64,000 nt of DNA from Larix kaempferi (lineage: Eukaryota > Streptophyta > Pinopsida > Pinales > Pinaceae), in NCBI GenBank assembly GCA_027924585.1, contig BSBM01000461.1, positions 10,355,001 to 10,419,000 of the forward strand. The letters run 5' to 3'. The position numbers were made by a program, and so were the translations under genes. How positions within the stretch are numbered: the stretch's first letter is position 1; each line of letters begins with the position of its first letter. The notes beneath the pieces were generated by a model that was not told where the DNA came from, made no database searches, and was given only the letters and a program-made list of their open reading frames with translations. Positions 23,801 to 36,700 of this stretch are shown here, piece by piece.

Positions 23801-24534
23801 ACAATATTAAAGTAAGATTAATGTTTCTACTACATATTTGGGAAAAAAAAAATATATCTTGATCTTGACTATTTAAGAGAATGGTTTTCTTATTTCAATT
23901 AAGAAAAGGATGTCACAAATTTATTAATTAAGAAAAGGATGTCACAAATTTATTTATATGGTGGATTTAATGGTTAAAAACATAAAAAAAAATTATAAGT
24001 TCAATTCTCGAAAAAGATAAGGTATATACACCATCATTTCCATAAATAAAAAAATTTAAATTATTATTATAATAATTATTATTTATTAACTAATTTTAAA
24101 TTTGAGTTTTATTCATTTTATTTTTATTAATATAATAATTTTAAAAAATGTAAAATATAACGAATAGTCAATTTAGTCTAATTGGGTTAACGCATAAGTA
24201 CCCAATTTAGTCTATTTTTTATAAAATTACTTACTAAAATCGAGGGGTGTATATATCCTTATTTACCTGTTTCAGAAATACATAAACATTATAAAACATT
24301 TTTAAATAAACAAGACTTGATTTTTTCAAAACTCCTACAAATCATTTCTTATTCACGATATTCAATTCTTAAGCCATGCATAAAATCTCATAACATAGTT
24401 TCCTTCAATCAGTTCCGAACGCAATGCATAAAATCTCATTACATCTCAAGAAAATTATCGAATTTGAAAAAGATCAACGTCATGAATTTTCATACTATGA
24501 GACGGTGTTCACTGCGTCCTATAATTACTAAACT

Positions 24535-25674
24535 TTAAATCTCACAGACAACTGTAGACCCAATACCCTGAACATAGTCCACATTTGAGCTTTCCGGTCT
24601 CTCAATGGCAGCCCACTTTCCACAGGTTTCTGCTTGCGTTCCAGCGGCACTTTTGAACGGCGGAGGCTCAAACATATAAAAAACCTGATCATAACCGCCA
24701 CTGGTTTTAGCATAACCGCTCACAAAAATCCTGTCACGCCACTCTACACAAGACGAAATCACTGGAAGGGTTTCTGGAAGAGAACCCACAGCCCTCCAAA
24801 CGTTTTTCTTCCAATCGTGCTGTATCACTCCCAGCTTCTTCTGGAAGGAATATAAGCTCCCTGAAGAAGAAGCTGCAACAAGACACGATCGAGGGCCTTT
24901 CCCATCACCGACAGTCCACATATTCTCCAGCATCGACCATGCCCCTGTTTCTGGATCGTAAATTTCTGCACTACGCTTGAACCGATCAGGGGCATGAGTA
25001 CTATGTCCACTAATAACGATAAATTTCCCATGGATAAAAGCACCATAGCACTCGTCCCGCTCTTGGCTCATGTCAGGAAGAATCTTCCACTCGTCTTCCG
25101 CCACATTGTAAACTGCTGCTCCCCGGAGAGCATTTACCTCGTCGTCATGTCCTCCAGCAAAATAAACAAGTCCTTCCGGCGACACGGAGCAAGCGCCGGA
25201 GATTCGAACCAGTGGCATGTCGGCACCGCGGCTCCACTTAACAGACAAGAAATCGTAGATGAAAACGGTGTTTAGCGCCTCCAAGGCGTTGAGGTCGGAG
25301 GGTTTCCATCGGCCTATCAAAATCAGCTTTTGATTCACAGAAACGCAATCGCAAAAGAGTGGAAATCCAAGATGACGAACTGGAAATACGGGAAGGCGAG
25401 GGAGTGTTTCCCAGGTGCCTTGCAGAGGGTCATACACAGTAACCAGAATTTGTAGATCATTGTCTGTGTAGTTAGCTGGATATTCTCGGATTTCGATCAA
25501 ACATATACATTGCTGGGAAGTCCCATGATTTTTTCTGTCTTGATAGAACTGGGGGCTTTTCACCACGGTCTCCCATCTTCCGCAGACTGCTGTGAGGTTG
25601 TGATGGGATGTGTAAGGCACTCTCAGCAAACACTGTCGACCTAATTCGCGTGGAAGACCTGGAAAAAGCTCCAT
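24535..25674 (-). CDS. F-box/kelch-repeat protein, KMD/KFB type (copy 3)
   Basis: This is an intact 379-residue copy. It has Val37 inside the F-box (conservative Leu/Val swap, codon near 25564) and His286 in the fifth kelch blade (codon 24817-24819), and shares both with copies 4 and 5. The promoter-proximal sequence also belongs to the copy 3-5 class. The flanking DNA on its left (gene 3' side) is of the unit-2 class, so the gene sits at or beside a recombination switch point. Confidence 0.93.
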   Translation of the reverse strand: MELFPGLPRELGRQCLLRVPYTSHHNLTAVCGRWETVVKSPQFYQDRKNHGTSQQCICLIEIREYPANYTDNDLQILVTVYDPLQGTWETLPRLPVFPVRHLGFPLFCDCVSVNQKLILIGRWKPSDLNALEALNTVFIYDFLSVKWSRGADMPLVRISGACSVSPEGLVYFAGGHDDEVNALRGAAVYNVAEDEWKILPDMSQERDECYGAFIHGKFIVISGHSTHAPDRFKRSAEIYDPETGAWSMLENMWTVGDGKGPRSCLVAASSSGSLYSFQKKLGVIQHDWKKNVWRAVGSLPETLPVISSCVEWRDRIFVSGYAKTSGGYDQVFYMFEPPPFKSAAGTQAETCGKWAAIERPESSNVDYVQGIGSTVVCEI

Positions 25675-25760
25675 AATCAATGGCACAATCTGTTGACAAA
25701 ATACGAAGAGAGAAAGTTCCTGTACGAGGATGAGTCTCGGAATAGATTTGCAAGTCTAGG

Positions 25761-25768
25761 ATTTTATA
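25761..25768 (-). promoter_or_regulatory. TATA box of F-box/kelch copy 3
   Basis: TATAAAAT on the minus strand, 87-94 bases upstream of the ATG at 25674. Confidence 0.6.
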
Positions 25769-28700
25769 TCCTTGACCTGAAGGAAGAGGCGGCTTGCGCG
25801 GCACTTTTTGTGGAGTTTGGTCAACGGTAGACACATTTGGGGCGTGGCATATCTGGCACTCAAATCGCTTCTTTTGGGGGATTTGTTCCCTGGATTCTGT
25901 TATAAAAATTCGTGGAATTGTAGTTTCACCTCATTTACTGTAGAACTGTGTCTCTAGAATTTTTGTCCATTTTAAGACGACCCCCCGAAATACCTTATAT
26001 CCTTGACCTGAAAGAAGAGGCGGGGCACTTTTTGTGGAGTTTGGTCAACAGTAGACACATTTTGGGAGTGGGATAACTGGCACTCAAATCGCCTCTTTTG
26101 GGGGATTTGTTCCCTGGATTCAGTTATAAAATTCAGTGGAATTGTAGTTTCACCCCATTTACTGTGAAACTGTGCCTCTAGGATTTTTTCCCATTTTAAG
26201 ATGACCCCCCTAAATACCGGGCTGATTTGAGTGCAGTTATCACATGCCCACATTTTTAGGAAAATGTCCCTTCATAACGGCTAATTTGAGCTGTTTGGAG
26301 TTTAGCATTTTTTGAAAAATAAAAATTTGGCTAAGTTATTCGATCCAATTAGGCTCAATAGAAGTTGGGCTAAATTCGGTAGAAATAGGGATTTTTGAGA
26401 AATAGAAATGTCTTTTACCAAATAAAAGAATGAATTTTAAAATTTAATGTTAGGTTTATTTTATAAAAATTGCTTTGTATTTTGTTTGGATACTAGTTTA
26501 GTACATCCATTTAATTTGTGGTGGTGAACACTCATAGGTCACAAGTTAAGTGCCATGAGCAAGTTACTTGTTATTGTGGAACTATGCCTCTAGGATTTTT
26601 GCCCATTTAAAGACGACCCCCCCACCCCGAAATACCGGGCTGATTTGAGTGCACTTATCACATGCCCGCATTTTTAGGAAAATGTCCCTTCATAACGGCT
26701 AATTTGAGTTCTTTGGAGTATAGCATTTTTTGAAAATAAAAATTTGGCTAAATTATTGGATCCAATTAGGCTCAATAGAAGTTGGACTAAATTCGGTAGA
26801 AACAAGGGTTTTTGAGAAATAGAAATGTCTTCTACCAAATAAAAGAGTGAATTTTAAAATTTAATGTTACGTTTATTTTATAATTTTGTATTTAAAGTGA
26901 AATTTCTATAAATTAATAAAATATTAAGTAAATAAAAAATTTACAATATTAATTTTAAAACTAAAAATATATGTATTTCAATTAATTAAGATTAAAATAA
27001 TTAATTAGAATATATAAATAGATTTAAGTTATTTGTTAAATAGAAATTTTGACATAAGATGTTAATTCAAAAACCATTAAATTGCTTTGTACTTTGTTTG
27101 GATACTAGTTTAGTACATCCATTTAACTTGTGGTGGTGAAAACTCATAGGTCACAAGTTAAGTGCCATGAGCAAGTTACTTTTGTTCTCGTTCTCCACCC
27201 GTTGTTGTCTATGCCTTAGTTACATGTTACTTTTCTAGTTATTTTTTATATTTTTTTGTATAATTGTTAATTTCAAATTTTGAATGACATCCATTAAAGA
27301 ATCTAGACCTAGGGAAAGTATAGATGGTAGTCCACCCGAAATTCTACTAGCACAGCCACTTACTTGTTGTCTATGCGTCACAAGTTATATGTTGTTTATG
27401 CATCAACTACCTTTACCTTCTTTAGTTAAATAGGTTGTCCGTGACTACATGTTATCCATGCATGAGCTATGATTTATCGATGCATGCATGAGCTATGAGT
27501 TATCCATGCATCAACTCTCAATTATTTTTTATAATTTTTATTTCAAACTTTGAATGATGCTCATAAAATCAATTTGGAGTGTACACTTGTCCCATCCCTC
27601 TCAAATCTAGGAAAAGCATAGAGGGTAGTCCACCTTAAATTCAAAGATATAAACACATGTCACCTATGGGTGTAACAAGTTGTTTTCACATCTAAAAACT
27701 ATTATCATAACATAAAAACTATTAAATCTAAAAGCAAAAACAAAACAAAAAATCTAAATTGGTATATATAAATGAAGGATACAACATTTTTCTTATATAG
27801 GTCGATTTTACAACAATCTGATTCTTAAATAAAAAGAAAAAAACATATGGTTATCGTCCAACGATCTAGCCTACAAAAAAAAATATTTCCATATATAAAC
27901 ATTCGAATTATCATATATCATTTACATACCTAGAAAAAAAATCATGGGGAAAACAATTTTTTGGGGGAAAACTACTTGCTTACATTCGATCTGAATAAAA
28001 GCCTTGCTACATAAATTTTCTCTTATAAGTTTGAACGTTTTTCGTTATAAGTAGATAACGTTACAGTAAAAACAAGAGATTGTTTTTTTTTTCCCATTTG
28101 CTTTTGAAGTTACCTTTGTTATAAAAAAAACTAGAACCATTCTCTTCTTGCTAGTGGACTTTTCCATTTTTTCCCTGCAGAATTTGTCATCAACACCTAG
28201 AAGCCAATCAAAATGACTATAGTCTAAATAAGGACAACCAACTAACACCATAGTGGCCAATCATTTCATAAGCTTCACTAGAATTAGTAACTTGCACTTG
28301 CCTTGGTTAATTTATATTACAACAAATACTTTTATTTACAATCATTTAGCTAAACACCCTATGTGGTCCAATTTTGAACTTTAGACTAAAAAGAAAAGGC
28401 TACCTAAAACTTGACATCTTAAACGTTGTTATTAAATTCTTTTTAGTTTTAACCAACTCACTTTTTATATTAATATATATAACATTCTTCTCCATCTTTA
28501 TGCACTAAATAAAAAGATCCATAGCTTGAATCTTTTATCCTAGCAAGACAAAACTATGGTCCTAGCATACCATTATCCCATTACTCATATGCAAGCAACA
28601 ATGTAAGCTAATATAAATGACAAATCTATGCATATACTTGTATATTCGCCATTGCCAAATTCTGCTGGACACTAACAAGTTTTTTTCACGAAAATTTATT

Positions 28701-31700
28701 TCCTTTGTTCTTTGTTTACAAGAAAGCAACTTTCCTCCTTATTGTTATTTTTCCTTCCATGAATACCATTATCCTATTACTCATATGCAAGCAACAATGT
28801 AAGCAAATATAAATGACAAATCTATGCATATCCTTGTATATTCGCCATTGCCAAATTCTGCTGGACACTAACAAGTTTTTTTCACGAAAATATATTTCCT
28901 TTGTTCTTTGTTTACAAGAAAGCAACTTTCCTCCTTATTGTTATTTTTCCTACCATGTGTTCTACATGAACATCATAGCTTGATGCTTTTGTTTATAATG
29001 ATTTTTTTATTGGACAAGGTAAATGAGTTTCATAAATTTTATATAAGATATTAAGTTAAAAAATATATAAATAAAATATGTTAATAATTTACTAAGTTTA
29101 TATAAATTTAATCAATTTTAATATTTTATTAGTATAATAATTTGAAGTAAATAATATATTTTACTTTAAAAATAAATCAATTAATTATTTTAATTCATTA
29201 TTAAACAATTTGTAATACCCTTCACTCCTCACCCATGTCATTGTAATTGAATATGAAATGTAAATGCATTGTAATTGAATATGAAATGTAAATGCATTTA
29301 TTTACTAGTTCCTATAATTATTAAAGAATTTGTAATATCTGTCACTCCTCATCCTTGTCATTGTAATTGAATATGAAATGTAAATGCATTTATGTACTAG
29401 TTCTTAGTATGGAGCTTAAGGTCAAGGTCCCACCAGTGAACCTTATAAGACTTTAATTTCTTAGTAAAACCATGCACTAGTTAAAGCATGGTAACCTCAT
29501 GGATATGATGTAAATGGGAAATAATGAAATAGAACTAAGAGGATTGAATGTGCACGGCAACAAAAACAAAAGAGACACTCACATCCACTAGAGCGAGAGG
29601 GTGAAGGAAATTAAAATATTAGGAATCCGATCAATGATGACTAGGTGTCATCATGGTGCCTATGGATGCTAAAGGAATACCGAGAGATTATTGCTCCTCA
29701 AACATAGACCTCATAAGTATGATCAATATAATATTATTATTAATCTCAAAAAGTTGGGTACAACATATGATTAATTGAGCTCATCATTATTAGAATAAGT
29801 GTAGTGTTGTTTTTCATAAACAATCATACGGAGGAGATCTCTAAGAATTTTTAATGAAAATGTGTCTTTTATGATTAGAAGCCAACTTCACCTGTAAGAA
29901 CAATTTAATTATTGAAATCACTACTAAAGATAAATAAAGTGATTAAAAAAGAGAATAATTATATTGAGAAAAGAATCACCATTATAAACATATCTACTAA
30001 TCCTATAGTCAATTCCCTTTACCAACAACATATTTTATGGCATAACCTATATATATGTATGTTGGAATAATCATGGCTAGTACACATATTAAAAATGAAA
30101 GGCATATTAATACATGGATTAGATTATAAGAAATGAACAGCACATTAATGCGTGGCCTTGATTTTGGTAGTTAAAATAAAATAAGGAGAAATAAAATCAT
30201 AAAAATAAAACAAAAACAAGTGATTAATATTCCAGAATGAATATTAAAAAGAAGAGTTGAGTTTATAAATTATATATATATTATTTTTAATTTAAATTCT
30301 ATACATACTATATATAGTGTATGGAATTTAAATTAAAGAGTGCCATGTGTATCTATACTTATTTTTAAAAAGAAATCATTTTTATGAAAAAAAAATGTAT
30401 ATAAAATTAATATGTATTAAAAAAAGGAGGGGCATATTTGGAGTGCTTTAGGGTTATTTGAAAAATATCATTGGATTGGCTTTTCTGTGGCGGTAGGAAA
30501 ATGACAGCCTCTAGGACAGAGAGCCAACTACTGCTTTTGTCTTTTGATTTTCTTGTTGATCGTTGGAGGAGGAGGGAGGCCTATTTGATAGAGAGCCATC
30601 TCGTTGCTTTGTGTTTTTGTTCTCTTTTTGTTTTCTTATAAATCATTGAATGAAGAGGGTGACCTCCTCCTTATATTTTTTTGTTAAAAACTGATTTAGC
30701 ATTGTGCCAAGAGGGCAGACTCATTGATAGAGAATTGGCCCATTATTTATTGTTGATGTTTGGTTAATCTCTGCAGAAGAAGAAGGCCTCTTTGATAGAG
30801 ATCCAACCATTGTTTTGTTTGTTAATATTGATTTATGTTTGCAAGAAGAGGGTGACTTCTTTGACAGAGAGCCAACCCACTGTATGAGATTGTTGATGTT
30901 TTTTTTTTTGAGTTGTTGGTGGAGAGGGAAGACTCTCAAAGAGAGGGCCAACCCAATGACTTCCACGGATTATAATTTGGTCCTTAGAAAGGAAAGGAGG
31001 GTTTGGAAAAAGATGCCCCATTGGATTGTGACTTTTCTCATGAGGAAGAAAAGTGGCCATGGAAGATCTATGGTCTTTTACCTTGGTAATGGAAAGGGGT
31101 ATAGATCTTATTTGTTACAGAGATGGAGGGAATCTTTGCCATGTTATGATTGCTGCTTTATTTAACTTCCACCATTGTTTTCAAAATGGAGGGCATCTTT
31201 GCTGCATTATTTACTTCATAGTTTATCAAGATGGACGACATCTCTTCCCTTGCATGCTCCTTTCGCAGGAGTGCATTGAGGGGTATGTCCCTTGCAGACT
31301 CCATGCATCAACGCTGTCACTGTGGTGACAAATCTCCATATATTATATATAAATGATTATAAGATTGTCTGAGAGTGAACCTCATCATTATTATTTGCAT
31401 TACTTGACCTTTATTGGGGTTGAGATCATGGTAGAGCTAAGACTCTAAAGCTCGCTCAATCCTTATATTTTGGTATGGGTTCATTTTTCTATTTAGAGCC
31501 GAGGGCTCTTAAAACAGAGCTTAATGTTTAATGTATGCATCCTTTATCTAATAATTGTTCAAAAATGAGAATATTCAATTCAACTAAATGTATTCGTTGT
31601 TCAAGTATTCATGAATTGGCTATGAGCTCCGCTTAATATGTTATTTGTCCTACATAGGTATTTAGATTGTGTTTGGTTATAAGACCATGCTTTTCTATGA

Positions 31701-32496
31701 ATTTTGTTAATGTGGGATTAAAAGGTCATATATATGATTAGTGGTCACATTTTAATGGTGGGACAATATTAAAGTAAGATTAATGTTTCTACTACATATT
31801 TGGGAAAAAAAAAATATATCTTGATCTTGACTATTTAAGAGAATGGTTTTCTTATTTCAATTAAGAAAAGGATGTCACAAATTTATTAATTAAGAAAAGG
31901 ATGTCACAAATTTATTTATATGGTGGATTTAATGGTTAAAAACATAAAAAAAAATTATAAGTTCAATTCTCGAAAAAGATAAGGTATATACACCATCATT
32001 TCTATAAATAAAAAAATTTAAATTATTATTATAATAATTATTATTTATTAACTAATTTTAAATTTGAGTTTTATTCATTTTATTTTTATTAATATAATAA
32101 TTTTAAAAAATGTAAAATATAACGAATAGTCAATTTAGTCTAATTGGGTTAACGCATAAGTACCCAATTTAGTCTATTTTTTATAAAATTACTTACTAAA
32201 ATCGAGGGGTGTATATATCCTTATTTACCTGTTTCAGAAATACATAAACATTATAAAACATTTTTAAATAAACAAGACTTGATTTTTTCAAAACTCCTAC
32301 AAATCATTTCTTATTCACGATATTCAATTCTTAAGCCATGCATAAAATCTCATAACATAGTTTCCTTCAATCAGTTCCGAACGCAATGCATAAAATCTCA
32401 TTACATCTCAAGAAAATTATCGAATTTGAAAAAGATCAACGTCATGAATTTTCATACTATGAGACGGTGTTCACTGCGTCCTATAATTACTAAACT

Positions 32497-33636
32497 TTAA
32501 ATCTCACAGACAACTGTAGACCCAATACCCTGAACATAGTCCACATTTGAGCTTTCCGGTCTCTCAATGGCAGCCCACTTTCCACAGGTTTCTGCTTGCG
32601 TTCCAGCGGCACTTTTGAACGGCGGAGGCTCAAACATATAAAAAACCTGATCATAACCGCCACTGGTTTTAGCATAACCGCTCACAAAAATCCTGTCACG
32701 CCACTCTACACAAGACGAAATCACTGGAAGGGTTTCTGGAAGAGAACCCACAGCCCTCCAAACGTTTTTCTTCCAATCGTGCTGTATCACTCCCAGCTTC
32801 TTCTGGAAGGAATATAAGCTCCCTGAAGAAGAAGCTGCAACAAGACACGATCGAGGGCCTTTCCCATCACCGACAGTCCACATATTCTCCAGCATCGACC
32901 ATGCCCCTGTTTCTGGATCGTAAATTTCTGCACTACGCTTGAACCGATCAGGGGCATGAGTACTATGTCCACTAATAACGATAAATTTCCCATGGATAAA
33001 AGCACCATAGCACTCGTCCCGCTCTTGGCTCATGTCAGGAAGAATCTTCCACTCGTCTTCCGCCACATTGTAAACTGCTGCTCCCCGGAGAGCATTTACC
33101 TCGTCGTCATGTCCTCCAGCAAAATAAACAAGTCCTTCCGGCGACACGGAGCAAGCGCCGGAGATTCGAACCAGTGGCATGTCGGCACCGCGGCTCCACT
33201 TAACAGACAAGAAATCGTAGATGAAAACGGTGTTTAGCGCCTCCAAGGCGTTGAGGTCGGAGGGTTTCCATCGGCCTATCAAAATCAGCTTTTGATTCAC
33301 AGAAACGCAATCGCAAAAGAGTGGAAATCCAAGATGACGAACTGGAAATACGGGAAGGCGAGGGAGTGTTTCCCAGGTGCCTTGCAGAGGGTCATACACA
33401 GTAACCAGAATTTGTAGATCATTGTCTGTGTAGTTAGCTGGATATTCTCGGATTTCGATCAAACATATACATTGCTGGGAAGTCCCATGATTTTTTCTGT
33501 CTTGATAGAACTGGGGGCTTTTCACCACGGTCTCCCATCTTCCGCAGACTGCTGTGAGGTTGTGATGGGATGTGTAAGGCACTCTCAGCAAACACTGTCG
33601 ACCTAATTCGCGTGGAAGACCTGGAAAAAGCTCCAT
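32497..33636 (-). CDS. F-box/kelch-repeat protein, KMD/KFB type (copy 4)
   Basis: The predicted protein is identical to copies 3 and 5 (Val37, Glu250, His286) with no stop or frameshift. The 16-bp deletion shared with copy 5 lies about 600 bases upstream of the ATG, outside the TATA region and both 228-bp promoter modules. It is therefore unlikely to abolish transcription. Confidence 0.93.
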   Translation of the reverse strand: MELFPGLPRELGRQCLLRVPYTSHHNLTAVCGRWETVVKSPQFYQDRKNHGTSQQCICLIEIREYPANYTDNDLQILVTVYDPLQGTWETLPRLPVFPVRHLGFPLFCDCVSVNQKLILIGRWKPSDLNALEALNTVFIYDFLSVKWSRGADMPLVRISGACSVSPEGLVYFAGGHDDEVNALRGAAVYNVAEDEWKILPDMSQERDECYGAFIHGKFIVISGHSTHAPDRFKRSAEIYDPETGAWSMLENMWTVGDGKGPRSCLVAASSSGSLYSFQKKLGVIQHDWKKNVWRAVGSLPETLPVISSCVEWRDRIFVSGYAKTSGGYDQVFYMFEPPPFKSAAGTQAETCGKWAAIERPESSNVDYVQGIGSTVVCEI

Positions 33637-33722
33637 AATCAATGGCACAATCTGTTGACAAAATACGAAGAGAGAAAGTTCCTGTACGAGGATGAGTCTC
33701 GGAATAGATTTGCAAGTCTAGG

Positions 33723-33730
33723 ATTTTATA
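33723..33730 (-). promoter_or_regulatory. TATA box of F-box/kelch copy 4
   Basis: TATAAAAT on the minus strand, 87-94 bases upstream of the ATG at 33636. Confidence 0.6.
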
Positions 33731-36700
33731 TCCTTGACCTGAAGGAAGAGGCGGCTTGCGCGGCACTTTTTGTGGAGTTTGGTCAACGGTAGACACATTT
33801 GGGGCGTGGCATATCTGGCACTCAAATCGCTTCTTTTGGGGGATTTGTTCCCTGGATTCTGTTATAAAAATTCGTGGAATTGTAGTTTCACCTCATTTAC
33901 TGTAGAACTGTGTCTCTAGAATTTTTGTCCATTTTAAGACGACCCCCCGAAATACCTTATATCCTTGACCTGAAAGAAGAGGCGGGGCACTTTTTGTGGA
34001 GTTTGGTCAACAGTAGACACATTTTGGGAGTGGGATAACTGGCACTCAAATCGCCTCTTTTGGGGGATTTGTTCCCTGGATTCAGTTATAAAAATCAGTG
34101 GAATTGTAGTTTCACCCCATTTACTGTGAAACTGTGCCTCTAGGATTTTTTCCCATTTTAAGATGACCCCCCTAAATACCGGGCTGATTTGAGTGCAGTT
34201 ATCACATGCCCACATTTTTAGGAAAATGTCCCTTCATAACGGCTAGTTTAGCATTTTTTGAAAAATAAAAATTTGGCTAAGTTATTCGATCCAATTAGGC
34301 TCAATAGAAGTTGGGCTAAATTCGGTAGAAACAGGGATTTTTGAGAAATAGAAATGTCTTTTACCAAATAAAAGAATGAATTTTAAAATTTAATGTTAGG
34401 TTTATTTTATAAAAATTGCTTTGTATTTTGTTTGGATACTAGTTTAGTACATCCATTTAATTTGTGGTGGTGAACACTCATAGGTCACAAGTTAAGTGCC
34501 ATGAGCAAGTTACTTGTTATTGTGGAACTATGCCTCTAGGATTTTTGCCCATTTTAAGACGACCCCCCCACCCCGAAATACCGGGCTGATTTGAGTGCAC
34601 TTATCACATGCCCGCATTTTTAGGAAAATGTCCCTTCATAACGGCTAATTTGAGTTCTTTGGAGTATAGCATTTTTTGAAAATAAAAATTTTGCTAAATT
34701 ATTGGATCCAATTAGGCTCAATAGAAGTTGGACTAAATTCGGTAGAAACAAGGGTTTTTGAGAAATAGAAATGTCTTCTACCAAATAAAAGAGTGAATTT
34801 TAAAATTTAATGTTACGTTTATTTTATAATTTTGTATTTAAAGTGAAATTTCTATAAATTAATAAAATATTAAGTAAATAAAAAATTTACAATATTAATT
34901 TTAAAACTAAAAATATATGTATTTCAATTAATTAAGATTAAAATAATTAATTAGAATATATAAATAGATTTAAGTTATTTGTTAAATAGAAATTTTGACA
35001 TAAGATGTTAATTCAAAAACCATTAAATTGCTTTGTACTTTGTTTGGATACTAGTTTAGTACATCCATTTAACTTGTGGTGGTGAAAACTCATAGGTCAC
35101 AAGTTAAGTGCCATGAGCAAGTTACTTTTGTTCTCGTTCTCCACCCGTTGTTGTCTATGCCTTAGTTACATGTTACTTTTCTAGTTATTTTTTATATTTT
35201 TTTGTATAATTGTTAATTTCAAATTTTGAATGACATCCATTAAAGAATCTAGAGCTAGGGAAAGTATAGATGGTAGTCCACCCGAAATTCTACTAGCACA
35301 GCCACTTACTTGTTGTCTATGCGTCACAAGTTATATGTTGTTTATGCATCAACTACCTTTACCTTCTTTAGTTAAATAGGTTGTCCGTGACTACATGTTA
35401 TCCATGCATGAGCTATGATTTATCGATGCATGCATGAGCTATGAGTTATCCATGCATCAACTCTCAATTATTTTTTATAATTTTTATTTCAAACTTTGAA
35501 TGATGCTCATAAAATCAATTTGGAGTGTACACTTGTCCCATCCCTCTCAAATCTAGGAAAAGCATAGAGGGTAGTCCACCCCAAATTCAAAGATATAAAC
35601 ACATGTCACCTATGGGTGTAACAAGTTGTTTTCACATCTAAAAACTATTATCATAACATAAAAACTATTAAATCTAAAAGCAAAAACAAAACAAAAAATC
35701 TAAATTGGTATATATCAATGAAGGATACAACATTTTTCTTATATAGGTCGATTTTACAACAATCTGATTCTTAAATAAAAAGAATAAAACATATGGTTAT
35801 CGTCCAACGATCTAGCCTACAAAAAAAAATATTTCCATATATAAACATTCGAATTATCATATATCATTTACATACCTGGAAAAAAAATCATGGGGAAAAC
35901 AATTTTTTGGGGGAAAACTACTTGCTTACATTCGATCTGAATAAAAGCCTTGCTACATAAATTTTCTCTTATAAGTTTGAACGTTTTTCGTTATAAGTAG
36001 ATAACGTTGCTGTAAAAAAAAGAGATTGTTTTTTTTTTCCCATTTGCTTTTGAAGTTACCTTTGTTATAAAAAAAACTAGAACCATTCTCTTCTTGCTAG
36101 TGGACTTTTCCATTTTTTCCCTGCAGAATTTGTCATCAACACCTAGAAGCCAATCAAAATGACTATAGTCTAAATAAGGACAACCAACTAACACCATAGT
36201 GGCCAATCATTTCATAAGCTTCACTAGAATTAGTAACTTGCACTTGCCTTGGTTAATTTATATTACAACAAATACTTTTATTTACAATCATTTAGCTAAA
36301 CACCCTATGTGGTCCAATTTTGAACTTTAGACTAAAAAGAAAAGGCTACCTAAAACTTGACATCTTAAACGTTGTTATTAAATTCTTTTTAGTTTTAACC
36401 AACTCACTTTTTATATTAATATATATAACATTCTTCTCCATCTTTATGCACTAAATAAAAAGATCCATAGCTTGAATCTTTTATCCTAGCAAGACAAAAC
36501 TATGGTCCTAGCATACCATTATCCCATTACTCATATGCAAGCAACAATGTAAGCTAATATAAATGACAAATCTATGCATATCCTTGTATATTCGCCATTG
36601 CCAAATTCTGCTGGACACTAACAAGTTTTTTTCACGAAAATATATTTCCTTTGTTCTTTGTTTACAAGAAAGCAACTTTCCTCCTTATTGTTATTTTTCC

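Larger units (their letters stand above)
19838..27771 (-). repeat. Array unit 3 (7934 bp)
   Basis: The left part carries the unit-2 derived alleles (AAAATACTTGC near 20036, AATGTC near 21780, GAACATCAC near 22174). From the gene onward it carries the unit-4/5 alleles: Val37 and His286 codons, CCCCCCGAAATACC near 25982, GAGGCGGGGCAC near 26017, CACCCCGAAATACC near 26625. It is thus a clear left/right recombinant. Private changes include GATAGATAATTGG near 22763. Other parts: 196-bp duplication 20633-21024, palindrome 22324-22375, minisatellite 22542-22992. Confidence 0.95.
27772..35717 (-). repeat. Array unit 4 (7946 bp)
   Basis: This unit shares with unit 5 a 16-bp deletion (GGCTA-GTTTAGC at about 34241), ATGGACGACATC near 31230, TTTCTATAAAT near 31998 and AAATTTTGCTAAAT near 34685. 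A private 28-bp tandem duplication lies at 29243-29298. Its left junction reads TATATAAATGAAGG, one base different from the other internal junctions. Other parts: 196-bp duplication 28567-28958, palindrome 30286-30337, minisatellite 30504-30954, F-box/kelch gene 32497-33636. Confidence 0.95.
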
